Shown here piece by piece: positions 9,115 through 16,931 of a DNA stretch of 49,982 nucleotides (position 1 is the first letter of the stretch; every line of letters starts with the position of its first letter). Made by a program: the position numbers and the translations under genes. Source of the stretch: CAYJPV01 sp964396055 (GTDB lineage: Bacteria; Acidobacteriota; Vicinamibacteria; Vicinamibacterales; JAKQTR01); NCBI GenBank assembly GCA_964396055.1, contig CAYNDV010000019.1, forward strand, positions 1 through 49,982, read 5' to 3'. The notes under the pieces are model-generated. The model had not been told where the DNA came from and did not search any database. It worked only from the letters and a program-made list of their open reading frames with translations.

Positions 9115-10220
9115 AGCGTCACCTCCGGGAGCCCCAGGGCCGCCGCCAGCGTCGGGTTGACGACGCGCCCCTGGTGGGTGGCGACGCCGCGCCGCAGCGC
9201 CGGCACATGCGCCATGGCCGCCTCGATGCCCTGCTCCGCGACAGCCGAGATGTAGGGCCACGCGGCGTTGGTGAGGGCATGGGTGGCCGAGCGCGCCACG
9301 ACGGAGGTCATGTTCGGCACGCAGTAGTGCACGACGTTCTCGGCAACGAACGTCGGGTTGCGGTGCGTGGTGGGGCGGCTGGTCTCGATGCACCCGCCCT
9401 GGTCGATGGCGATGTCCATGATCACCGACCGGGTCTTCATCGAGCGCACCATCTCGCGCGTCACCACGATCGGGCTGCGCGCCCCGGGAATGTGGATCGC
9501 GCCGACCAGCACGTCGGCAAACGCCACGGCCTTCCGGATGTTCGTCGGGTGCGCCACCATCATGACGATGTGGCGGCCGATGCCGAGGTGCTCCTCGATC
9601 TTCTGCAGGCGCGCGATGTCCATGTCCAGCATGTACACGCTGGCGCCCAGGCCCAGGAAGGCCCGCGCGGCCGCCATGCCGAAGGTCCCCGCGCCCAGGA
9701 TCACCACCTCAGCCGGTGGCACGCCGGGCACGCCCGACAGCAGCATGCCCTTGCCGCCCCGGTCGCTCTGGAGGAACGTGCCGGCCACCTGCGGCGCCAT
9801 CAAGCCGGCCATCCGGCTGAGCGCCGCCAGCACCGGCAGCGCGCCGTCGTCGTTCTGGATGGTCTCGTAGGCGACGGCCGTGACCTTCTGCTGCAGCATC
9901 GTGTCGATACGGTCGCGCCGGCCTGCGGCCAGGTGCATGAATCCCATCAGCACACAGCCGTGCTGGACCCACTCGGCCTCTTCCTTCGTGGGCTTCGAGA
10001 TCTTGGCCACCAGCCCCGCCCTTCCGTAGACCTCCTCGCCCGAGTACACGATCCGGGCCCCGACCCGTTCGTACTCGAGGTCGGCGAAGCCGGCGCCCTT
10101 GCCGGCATCCCGTTCCACCACCACCGAGTGGCCGGCGGCCACGAACAGTTCCACCGCGGCCGGCGTCAGGCCCACGCGGTATTCGTCGGCTCGCCGCTCG
10201 CGCGGCACACCAATCGTCAT
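9111..10220 (-). CDS. ald: Alanine dehydrogenase
   Basis: The protein has 369 residues, the normal family length, from ATG 10220 with AGGAGG upstream. It interconverts L-alanine and pyruvate plus ammonia with NAD. Family features are MTIGVPRER at the start, Arg15, the Lys73/Lys76 region (VAKISKPTKEE), His96 in FMHLAAG, and the Rossmann motif VVILGAGTFGMAAARAFLGLGA. The C-terminal PNMTSVVARSATHALTNA is also typical. It overlaps the CoA-transferase by four bases and follows PfkB after a 57-base spacer. In this peptide-salvage region it probably feeds alanine into pyruvate. Confidence 0.95.
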   Translation of the reverse strand: MTIGVPRERRADEYRVGLTPAAVELFVAAGHSVVVERDAGKGAGFADLEYERVGARIVYSGEEVYGRAGLVAKISKPTKEEAEWVQHGCVLMGFMHLAAGRRDRIDTMLQQKVTAVAYETIQNDDGALPVLAALSRMAGLMAPQVAGTFLQSDRGGKGMLLSGVPGVPPAEVVILGAGTFGMAAARAFLGLGASVYMLDMDIARLQKIEEHLGIGRHIVMMVAHPTNIRKAVAFADVLVGAIHIPGARSPIVVTREMVRSMKTRSVIMDIAIDQGGCIETSRPTTHRNPTFVAENVVHYCVPNMTSVVARSATHALTNAAWPYISAVAEQGIEAAMAHVPALRRGVATHQGRVVNPTLAAALGLPEVTL

Positions 10221-10277
10221 GACTCCTCCTGAGGCCAGATCTTACTAGGGCGAGGGGCCAGGGGCTAGAGGCCCGCG

Positions 10278-11180
10278 CTAGCCCCGGGTGCGCAGGATGG
10301 CCTGAACTTCATCCATCGCCGGCACGCCGCCCATGGCGCCCGGGCGGGTGCAGCTGACGGCCGCCGTGGCATTGGCGAACCGCAGGCGCCCGGCCATGTC
10401 CCAGCCCTGCAGCAGGCCGTAGATGTAGCCGGCCCGGAAGACGTCGCCGGCGCCCGTCGTGTCCACGGGATCGACCGGGAAGCCCGGCGACACGATGAGG
10501 TCCTGCCCGTCGAACGCCAATGCGCCGTGGTCACCCAGCGTCACGACGACGGGCGCGCCGTACCGGTCGTAGAGCGCCCGCAGGGCCTCGCCCTCGTCGG
10601 TCTGACCGGTGAGATCGAGCGGCACCTGCTCCGCGAACACGGGGTGGCTCACCAGGCCAAGCAACGTCTCGGTGCGCGGCGTGATGTGGTCGACGTCGCA
10701 GGTCACCGGCACGCCGGCCTGCCGCGCCGCCCGGGCCGCTTCGATGGCGGCGGCCTGGTCCACGTCGTCCACGTGCACGAGCCGGGCCGCCGCAATCGCC
10801 CCCAGGGGCAGGCGTGCGGCCGGCACGCACAGCCGCGGATCGCGATGCCAGAGCACGAGCCGCTCGCCGCTGTCGTCGATCAGGATGGTCGCCGTCGCCG
10901 TGGGCACGTCCAGCGCCACCGCGTCCGCCACGTCGATGCCGCGCCCGGCCAGTTCCTCGAGGATCCGGCGGCCATCGCCATCGTCGCCCACCGCCCCGAC
11001 GTACTTGGTCCGCAGACCGAGGCGTGCGCAGGTGGCCAGCGTCGTGGCCGTCTGCCCGCCGCACATCCGCGACTGCGCGTGCATGCGGATCTTCGAGTAC
11101 GCCCGGTCCGGCCGGGGAAACACCGGCAGCCGGCACACATGGTCGAGGCACGAGGCCCCGACGCCAATCACATCGAACAT
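10278..11180 (-). CDS. PfkB-family carbohydrate/nucleoside kinase
   Basis: The protein has 300 residues from ATG 11180 (MFDVIGVGASCLDHVCRLP). An apparent upstream extension in this frame is made of the 16-bp repeat and is rejected. The PfkB signatures are GGQTATTLATCARLGLRTKYVGAVGDDGDG near the N-terminus and DTTGAGDVFRAGYIYGLL near the C-terminus, where the Asp of GAGD is the catalytic base. These enzymes phosphorylate sugars such as ribose, fructose or ketodeoxygluconate, or nucleosides; the substrate is not visible. The TAG stop lies in a degenerate CTAG-rich spacer. The surrounding genes concern peptides, so its role in the run is unclear. Confidence 0.85.
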   Translation of the reverse strand: MFDVIGVGASCLDHVCRLPVFPRPDRAYSKIRMHAQSRMCGGQTATTLATCARLGLRTKYVGAVGDDGDGRRILEELAGRGIDVADAVALDVPTATATILIDDSGERLVLWHRDPRLCVPAARLPLGAIAAARLVHVDDVDQAAAIEAARAARQAGVPVTCDVDHITPRTETLLGLVSHPVFAEQVPLDLTGQTDEGEALRALYDRYGAPVVVTLGDHGALAFDGQDLIVSPGFPVDPVDTTGAGDVFRAGYIYGLLQGWDMAGRLRFANATAAVSCTRPGAMGGVPAMDEVQAILRTRG

Positions 11181-11197
11181 GGGGTCTCTCACAGGCC

Positions 11198-11586
11198 GTT
11201 GGGCCATTCGGCCGTTGGGCCATTCGGCCGTTGGGCTATTCGGCCGTTNNNNNNNNNNNNNNNNNNNNNNNNNNNNNNNNNNNNNNNNNNNNNNNNNNNN
11301 NNNNNNNNNNNNNNNNNNNNNNNNNNNNNNNNNNNNNNNNNNNNNNNNGTTGGGCCATTCGGCCGTTGGGCTATTCGGCCGTTGGGCCATTCGGCCGTTG
11401 GGCCATTCGGCCGTTGGGCCATTCGGCCGTTGGGCCATTCGGCCGTTGGGCTATTCGGCCGTTGGGCCATTCGGCCGTTGGGCTGTCAGGCCGTGCAGGA
11501 CGGCATTCGGTCTTCCGTCTTCCGTCTTCGGTCTCCCGTCTTCTGTCTTCCGTCTTCTGTCTTCTGTCTTCTGTCTTCTTCTTCTG
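11198..11586 (-). repeat. 16-bp tandem array plus GTCTTCT heptamer array, with N gap 11249-11348
   Basis: On the plus strand GTTGGGCCATTCGGCC repeats three times before the gap (11198-11245) and nine times after it (11349-11492), with a C/T variant in CCATT/CTATT. From 11510 ten GTCTTCY-type heptamers follow in strict 7-bp register, ending at the GGT stop. Read in the gene direction this is GGT stop, GACAGAA heptamers, then CCCAACGGC-containing units, the same order as after the cyanophycinase. The gap flanks overlap by 35 bp, so the true copy number is unknown. No stop codon occurs in these units, which gives false ORFs. Confidence 0.92.
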
Positions 11587-11593
11587 ACAATCG

Positions 11594-13285
11594 TCAGTAC
11601 CCCACCGCCCCCCCATCGGGCGCGCGGCGGTCGACCCCGCCTTCCAGCTTGCCTTCCTTCGCGTTGACGATGATCACCTCGGCCACACCCTGGGCGCCGA
11701 TGGGCACCAGGGTGTGTCCGCGGCTCCGCAGCAGCGCGAGGGTGTCGGGTGACAGGCCGTGCCGCTCGTACTGCACGCGGTCGGGCAGCCACTGGTGGTG
11801 GAACCGCGCCGCGTCCACGGCCTCCTGAGCGTTCATGCCGTGATCGACCACGTTCAGGATGGTGTGCAGCACCGTGTTGATGATGGTGCGGCCGCCCGGG
11901 CTGCCCGTCACCATGAACAACTGGCCGTCCTTCGCCAGGATGGTCGGCGTCATGCTCGAGAGCATCCGTTTGCCGGGCTGGGCCAGGTTCGGCGCCGTGC
12001 CGATGAGCCCCGTGGCTGTCGTCAGGCCCGGCCCGGCGTTGAAGTCGCCCATTTCGTTGTTGAGCAGGAACCCCGTGCCCGGGGCCACGATCCTCGACCC
12101 GTAGCCGTTTTCCAGGGTGTAGGTCAGCGACACCGCGCCACGGGCCGCGTCGACCACCGACAGGTGGGTGGTCTCCTCCGACTCCGTCGGCCAGGCAAAG
12201 GAGGTGGGCGACGAGACCGACGCCTTGCCCAGGTCGATCGAGGACCGCAGGGTGGCCGCGTACTCCTTCGAGATCAGGCGCGCGATGGGCATCTGCGGGT
12301 TGAAGGCGGGATCGCCCAGGTGCTGCGCCCGATCGGCGTAGGCCCGGCGCATGGCCTCGATCATCACATGCACGGTCGCGGCCGATCCCCAGCCGCTGGC
12401 CCCCAGATCGAACCCCTCCAGGATGTTGAGCATCTGGATGAGCGCGGTGCCGCCCGAACTGATCGGCGGCATCGACAGCACCTCGTACCCACGATAGGTG
12501 CCGCGCAGGGGCACGCGGCGTTCGGCCTTGTACGCTTTGAGGTCGGCTTCGGTGATCAGGCCACCGTGGGCCGCCATGTCTTTCGCCAGCAGGGCCGCCG
12601 TCTCGCCTTCGTAGAAGCCGGCCGGCCCGCGCTCGGCGATGCGCGTCAGCGCCGCCGCCAGGTCGGGCTGCTTCCACACCTCGCCCGCCTCGTACGGCAC
12701 ACCGTTCTTCGAGAACTGGGCCATCGACCCGGGATACTTCTGCATCGACGGCAGGACCCGCGCGATCGACCGCGCCAGCCCCTCCGACAGCGGGAACCCG
12801 TCACGGGCCAGCGCCACCGCCGGATCGACCAGCCGCTTCCACGGCAGCGAGCCGCGCTCCTTCCAGGCCAGATGGAGCCCGGCGACGGTGCCCGGCACGC
12901 CGACCGACAGGTAGCTGTCGTGGTGGGCCACCTCGTCGTACTTGCCGTCCTTCAGGAACATCTCCGGGTGGGCCCTGGCCGGCGCCATTTCGCGGAAGTC
13001 GTAGGCGACCGGCTCGCCCGACGGCGGCCGGTGCACGATGAACCCGCCGCCGCCGATGTTGCCCGCCGTCGGGTGCACGACGGCCAGGGCGAACGCGGTG
13101 GCCACGGCGGCGTCGATGGCGTTGCCGCCGTCGCGCAGCACGTCGCGGCCCACCTGGGACGCGATGGCGTTCTGGGACACCACCATGCCGCGGGTGGCCC
13201 GCACGGGGTCTGACGAGGTCCACACCGTCACCGCGGCCAGGACGACCACCACGGCGACGCTGACGAAGCGGCGTTGTCTCTTCAT
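11594..13285 (-). CDS. ggt: Gamma-glutamyltransferase (glutathione hydrolase)
   Basis: The protein has 563 residues, matching the usual 550-580. Residues 1-24 are a signal peptide or anchor, so it acts in the periplasm. GNIGGGGFIVH at 75-85 and the pocket SMPPISSGGTALIQMLNILE at 271-290 are family hallmarks. The autocleavage site is before Thr372 in TTHLSVVDAARG, making large and small subunits, and GSRIVAPGTGFLLNNEM is conserved after it. The enzyme removes gamma-glutamyl groups from glutathione and peptides. The start is 7 bases after a TAGAGGC heptamer array, whose last unit (AGGGG) may serve as the ribosome site. Its neighbours are the D-aminoacylase-type hydrolase upstream and PfkB downstream. 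Confidence 0.95.
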   Translation of the reverse strand: MKRQRRFVSVAVVVVLAAVTVWTSSDPVRATRGMVVSQNAIASQVGRDVLRDGGNAIDAAVATAFALAVVHPTAGNIGGGGFIVHRPPSGEPVAYDFREMAPARAHPEMFLKDGKYDEVAHHDSYLSVGVPGTVAGLHLAWKERGSLPWKRLVDPAVALARDGFPLSEGLARSIARVLPSMQKYPGSMAQFSKNGVPYEAGEVWKQPDLAAALTRIAERGPAGFYEGETAALLAKDMAAHGGLITEADLKAYKAERRVPLRGTYRGYEVLSMPPISSGGTALIQMLNILEGFDLGASGWGSAATVHVMIEAMRRAYADRAQHLGDPAFNPQMPIARLISKEYAATLRSSIDLGKASVSSPTSFAWPTESEETTHLSVVDAARGAVSLTYTLENGYGSRIVAPGTGFLLNNEMGDFNAGPGLTTATGLIGTAPNLAQPGKRMLSSMTPTILAKDGQLFMVTGSPGGRTIINTVLHTILNVVDHGMNAQEAVDAARFHHQWLPDRVQYERHGLSPDTLALLRSRGHTLVPIGAQGVAEVIIVNAKEGKLEGGVDRRAPDGGAVGY

Positions 13286-13292
13286 GCGTTCC

Positions 13293-13343
13293 AGCCCCTA
13301 GCCTCTAGCCTCTAGCCTCTAGCCTCTAGCCTCTAGCCTCTAG
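13293..13343 (-). repeat. AGCCTCT heptamer array between the amidohydrolase and ggt
   Basis: One AGCCCCT and six AGCCTCT units lie in perfect 7-bp register. In the gene direction the array begins with the TAG stop of the amidohydrolase (13340-13342) and ends 7 bases before the ggt ATG. It is a near copy of the array at 7766-7816. Confidence 0.92.
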
Positions 13344-14944
13344 CGCCCCCCCGCCCCCCGCAGCACCCTGCCCGGCCGCGCCGGGGTCATCGCCCCGTCT
13401 TCGAACACCACCTGGCCGTTGACCACGACCCAGCGGACCCCCTCAGCATACTGGTGGGGCCGCTCGAACGTCGAGGTGTCCCGGATCGCCCCATCGTCGA
13501 AGACGGTGAGGTCAGCCTTGAAGCCGGGCCGCAGCAGGCCCCGGTCGAGCAGGCCCACGCGCCACGCGGGAAACGACGTCATCTTGCGGATGGCGTCCGG
13601 CAGCGACAGCACGCGCTGGTCGCGCACGTAGCGGGCCAGCACCCGCGCGAAGGTGCCGTAGCTGCGCGGATGTGGCGATGCCTGCCCGAAGACCGGCACC
13701 TCGCCGTCCGACGCAATCATCGTGGCGCGGTGCTGGAGGATGCGGACGAGGTCCTCCTCGCTGATCGCGTGGAAGATACCCGATGCGCCACCTTGCTCGA
13801 CGATCCACATCGTCGTCTCGGCGGCGTGCTCGAAGGTGGGCTCGAACCCGCGGTCGCGCGTGATCCGGGCCAGGGTCTTCCCGGCCAGCGACGGGTCCCA
13901 GCGGCACGACGAGATCGCCACGTTCTTCGGATCGCCGCCGCCCCGATCCACCCGGAGGGCCTCCACGATGGCCGCCTTGATCCGCGCGCGGGCGGCAGGG
14001 TCGCGCAACCTGGCGACGATGTCGGCCTGGCCGCCCTCGAGCGCCCACGGCGGCAGCAGGGCGTTGATGCCGGTGGCCGATGCCGTGTAGGGATACTGGT
14101 CGATGGTCACGTCCACGCCGCGGGCACGCGCCTCGTCCACCATCCGCAGCGTGTCGACGCTGGCGCCCCAGTTGCCGGTCCCGATGATCTTGTGGTGCGT
14201 GATCTGCACCGGCATCCGCGCGCGCTCGCCGACGGCGATGGTCTCGGCCACGCTCTCCCGGATCTGCGCGGCCTCGTTGCGCATGTGCGAAATGTAGAGG
14301 CCGCCCCGTGCGCCGGCCACCGCCGAGACGGCAATGACCTCGTCGGCGGGCGTGAAGATGCCCGGGACGTAGAACAGGCCGGAGCTGATGCCGAACGCGC
14401 CGTCCGCCATGCCCTGACGCACCAGGGCCTTCATCTGGTCGATCTCGGCGACCGTCGCGGCGCGGTTGACGCGCCCGATGACCGCCTCGCGCACCGACCC
14501 CTGGCCGACGAACATGCCCCAGTTGGGCGAGATGCCGAGGGCCTCGATCTTCGCGAGGTACGGCGCCAGCGGGATCGGCGAGCCGCCGTCAGGCCCTTCG
14601 AAGATGGTGGTCACGCCCTGGCGCACGTAGTTCTCGGCGGTGGGCACCTCGAAGATGCCGCGGCGGGCGTGTGTGTGCAGGTCGATGAAGCCGGGCGACA
14701 CGACCAGGCCGCGGGCGTCGATCTCCCGGCGGCCCCGGCCAGGCAGCGCCGGCCCGATGGCGGCAATCGTGTCGCCCCGGACGGCCACGTCGGCGAGCAC
14801 CCACGGGTTGCCCGCGCCGTCCAGGACGAACCCGTTCCGGATCACGAGGTCGTACCCGGGCGGCGCCTGACCGGCGACGAGCACGCCGCCGGCCGCCACC
14901 GCAGCCATCAGCCACCCAAACCACCGTGCTCGCGGCCTGAACAT
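13340..14944 (-). CDS. N-acyl-D-amino-acid deacylase-type amidohydrolase (secreted)
   Basis: The protein has 534 residues from ATG 14944. Residues 1-26 are a signal peptide or anchor (WLMAAVAAGGVLVAGQA). The amidohydrolase barrel has the metal-binding HxH at His90-His92 (PGFIDLHTHARRG), then ISHMRNE, VQITHHK, ASDGEVP and the closing KADLTVFD. This order is typical of D-aminoacylases, which release D-amino acids from N-acyl precursors, and of related dipeptidase-like hydrolases. It lies between the TGS-kinase gene and ggt in the minus-strand run and fits a role in peptide or cell-wall amino-acid salvage. A long frame joining it across the gap to the next gene is an artefact. Confidence 0.87.
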   Translation of the reverse strand: MFRPRARWFGWLMAAVAAGGVLVAGQAPPGYDLVIRNGFVLDGAGNPWVLADVAVRGDTIAAIGPALPGRGRREIDARGLVVSPGFIDLHTHARRGIFEVPTAENYVRQGVTTIFEGPDGGSPIPLAPYLAKIEALGISPNWGMFVGQGSVREAVIGRVNRAATVAEIDQMKALVRQGMADGAFGISSGLFYVPGIFTPADEVIAVSAVAGARGGLYISHMRNEAAQIRESVAETIAVGERARMPVQITHHKIIGTGNWGASVDTLRMVDEARARGVDVTIDQYPYTASATGINALLPPWALEGGQADIVARLRDPAARARIKAAIVEALRVDRGGGDPKNVAISSCRWDPSLAGKTLARITRDRGFEPTFEHAAETTMWIVEQGGASGIFHAISEEDLVRILQHRATMIASDGEVPVFGQASPHPRSYGTFARVLARYVRDQRVLSLPDAIRKMTSFPAWRVGLLDRGLLRPGFKADLTVFDDGAIRDTSTFERPHQYAEGVRWVVVNGQVVFEDGAMTPARPGRVLRGAGGR

Positions 14945-14949
14945 GTACG

Positions 14950-15216
14950 GCCTCCGTGCTTCGTGCTCCGGGCTCCGCGCGCCTCGCGCCTCGCGCCCAG
15001 GCATGCCGCGTCGTGTATCGTTTCCCTTCTTGCTTCTGTCTTCTGTCTTCTGTCTTCTGTCNNNNNNNNNNNNNNNNNNNNNNNNNNNNNNNNNNNNNNN
15101 NNNNNNNNNNNNNNNNNNNNNNNNNNNNNNNNNNNNNNNNNNNNNNNNNNNNNNNNNNNNNCGCGTCGTGTATCGTTTCCCTTCTTGCTTCTGTCTTCTG
15201 TCTTCTGTCTTCTGTC
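14950..15216 (-). repeat. Composite heptamer cassette with a probable false gap 15062-15161
   Basis: Read in the gene direction, directly after the kinase TAG come GACAGAA four times, GCAAGAA, GGGAAAC, GATACAC, then GC-rich heptamers such as AGGCGCG and CGAAGCA up to the amidohydrolase start. The 100-N gap is flanked by an exact 55-bp duplicate (15007-15061 and 15162-15216), which looks like a de Bruijn overlap that was not merged. If so, the real spacer is 155 bp shorter. Confidence 0.85.
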
Positions 15217-16917
15217 CTACCCCGTCCACATGCTGAGTTGCTCGAGGATCGACCCGCCCACGAACTCGCGCAGGATGGAGTTGTCCGGCACTACGTCGCG
15301 CGGGGCCGGTTTCACCCATTGCAGGAACGACAGCAGGCGGTTGGCCTCGATGAACTCCGGAATGCCGGGCCGGATCTGCAGCAGGAGCGGCTCGGCCAGC
15401 GGCCGCAGCACGGCCAGTTCGTGGACCAGCGACGAGTTGAAGATCGCGTCCGCGTTCTCCTGGTAGGGAAAGATGTTCAGCTTCTCGCCGCGCACGACCG
15501 AATCCCAGCGCTTGAGCGTGGCCACAGCCGTGTACCCGCGCGAGGCCGCGTCGCGCACGATGCGCCGGATCAGCCGCACGTCGGTGGAGGCCACGCGGTT
15601 GTGGCGGTCCAGGTTCAACGGCGTCAGCGCCGACGCGTAGATCCGGTAGATCGCCGATCGGGGGATGTGGCTGATCAGCGCCGGGTTCAGCCCGTGGATC
15701 CCCTCGACGATGATGAGCTGATCGGCGGCGAGCGTCACAGTGGGCCCGGTCTCGCCCATCCCGGTGAGGAAGTTGTAGTGCCGCAGCGTGGTGGGCCGCC
15801 CGGCCATCAGCGAGTCGAGGTCGCTGTTGAACCGGCCGAGGTCGAGGGCCCGGATCGTCTCGTAGTCGTAGTCGCCCTGCTCGTCCTTCGGTGTGAGCTC
15901 GCGGTCCACGAAGTAGTCGTCGAGCCCGATGGGCATGGGCCGGATCCCATGGGCCAGCAGCTGCACCCACAGGCGTTTCGAGAAGGTCGTCTTGCCCGAC
16001 GAACTCGGGCCGGCCACGAGCACGACCCGGATACGGCCGCGCGCCTCGGCGATCTCGCGCGCGATGCGGGCGATGGCGGCTTCGTGCAGCGCCTCGGCCA
16101 CCAGCGAGATGTGACGCATGCGCCCCTCGACAATCGCATCGTTGAGGGCGCCGATGGCGCGGAAGCCCAGGCGGTCGAGCAGGTCGCTGCGTTCTTCGAA
16201 GACCTGGAACAGCTTGGGGTACGGCGTCACGGGCGACATCCGCTCGGGGTTCTGCTGGTGCGGGAACTTCAGCATGAAGCCCGGCGGGAAGGCGTGCAGC
16301 GCGAAGTGGCGGAGGCAGCCCGCCGACGGCACCATGTAGCCCTGGAAGTAGTCGCGGCGCCCGCGCAGCGTGTAGAGCACGACCGTGTCGCGCTGCCGCT
16401 GCGTCAGCAGGCTGGCCTTGTCGAACTCCGCGCGCGCGCAGAACATCTCGACCGCCTCGTCGGCCGGCGCCGTCGTCCGGACGATGGGCTCGTCGGCGGC
16501 GACGATCTCGCGCATGCGCGCCTCGATGCGCGCCAGATCGTGCTGGCTGAACGGCGCGCGCCCGCGCACCTCGCAGTAGTAGGCCGCGGCCGTCGTCGCC
16601 GAGTGTTCCACCCACACCTCGACGCCCGGAAACACCTCCTCGACCGCCGTCAGCATCAGGAACTCGAGCGATCGCCGGTAGATGCGCGCGCCGTCGGCCG
16701 TCGCCGTCGAGAGCCACGCCACGTCCGAGTCGTGGCGCAGCGGGAAGGTCAACTCCCGCAGGCGCCCGTTGACGATGGCCGCCACGATGGGCGGCGAGGC
16801 CGCGCCTTCAGCCGCCTGGACGTACTCGCTCAGGGGCGTGGCCGGCGGCGCTTCGAAGATCCGCCCGTCCGCCAGCCGCGCCTGCACCCGCTCCCGTGGA
16901 GTCCCTGGAACGATCAT
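15217..16917 (-). CDS. TGS-domain nucleoside (uridine) kinase-like protein
   Basis: The protein has 566 residues from ATG 16917, with AGGGG 5 bases upstream. Residues 1-65 look like a TGS domain, 66-230 resemble the threonyl-tRNA synthetase editing-adjacent (SAD) region (HSATTAAAYYCEVRGRAPFS), and 295-500 form a P-loop kinase of the uridine kinase/phosphoribulokinase class with Walker A GPSSSGKTT at 303-311 and LIIVEGIHGLNP. The arrangement is known in bacteria, usually annotated as uridine kinase or nucleoside kinase, but its physiological substrate is poorly defined. The OPT transporter ends 14 bases upstream, so the genes are co-transcribed. The TAG stop directly abuts a heptamer cassette. 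Confidence 0.85.
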   Translation of the reverse strand: MIVPGTPRERVQARLADGRIFEAPPATPLSEYVQAAEGAASPPIVAAIVNGRLRELTFPLRHDSDVAWLSTATADGARIYRRSLEFLMLTAVEEVFPGVEVWVEHSATTAAAYYCEVRGRAPFSQHDLARIEARMREIVAADEPIVRTTAPADEAVEMFCARAEFDKASLLTQRQRDTVVLYTLRGRRDYFQGYMVPSAGCLRHFALHAFPPGFMLKFPHQQNPERMSPVTPYPKLFQVFEERSDLLDRLGFRAIGALNDAIVEGRMRHISLVAEALHEAAIARIAREIAEARGRIRVVLVAGPSSSGKTTFSKRLWVQLLAHGIRPMPIGLDDYFVDRELTPKDEQGDYDYETIRALDLGRFNSDLDSLMAGRPTTLRHYNFLTGMGETGPTVTLAADQLIIVEGIHGLNPALISHIPRSAIYRIYASALTPLNLDRHNRVASTDVRLIRRIVRDAASRGYTAVATLKRWDSVVRGEKLNIFPYQENADAIFNSSLVHELAVLRPLAEPLLLQIRPGIPEFIEANRLLSFLQWVKPAPRDVVPDNSILREFVGGSILEQLSMWTG

Positions 16918-16931
16918 GTTGCCCCTTGTCC

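Noticed and set aside
10527..11828. Long frames on both strands with Pro/Arg/Asn-rich repeating peptide across the gap at 11249
   Set aside because: They are only translations of the 16-bp and 7-bp arrays, which lack stop codons in several frames; the real genes are PfkB and ggt.
13340..16717. A single 1125-codon frame joining the amidohydrolase to the TGS-kinase region
   Set aside because: It crosses the N gap, and the upper part is out of frame with the true kinase gene, which ends at 15217.
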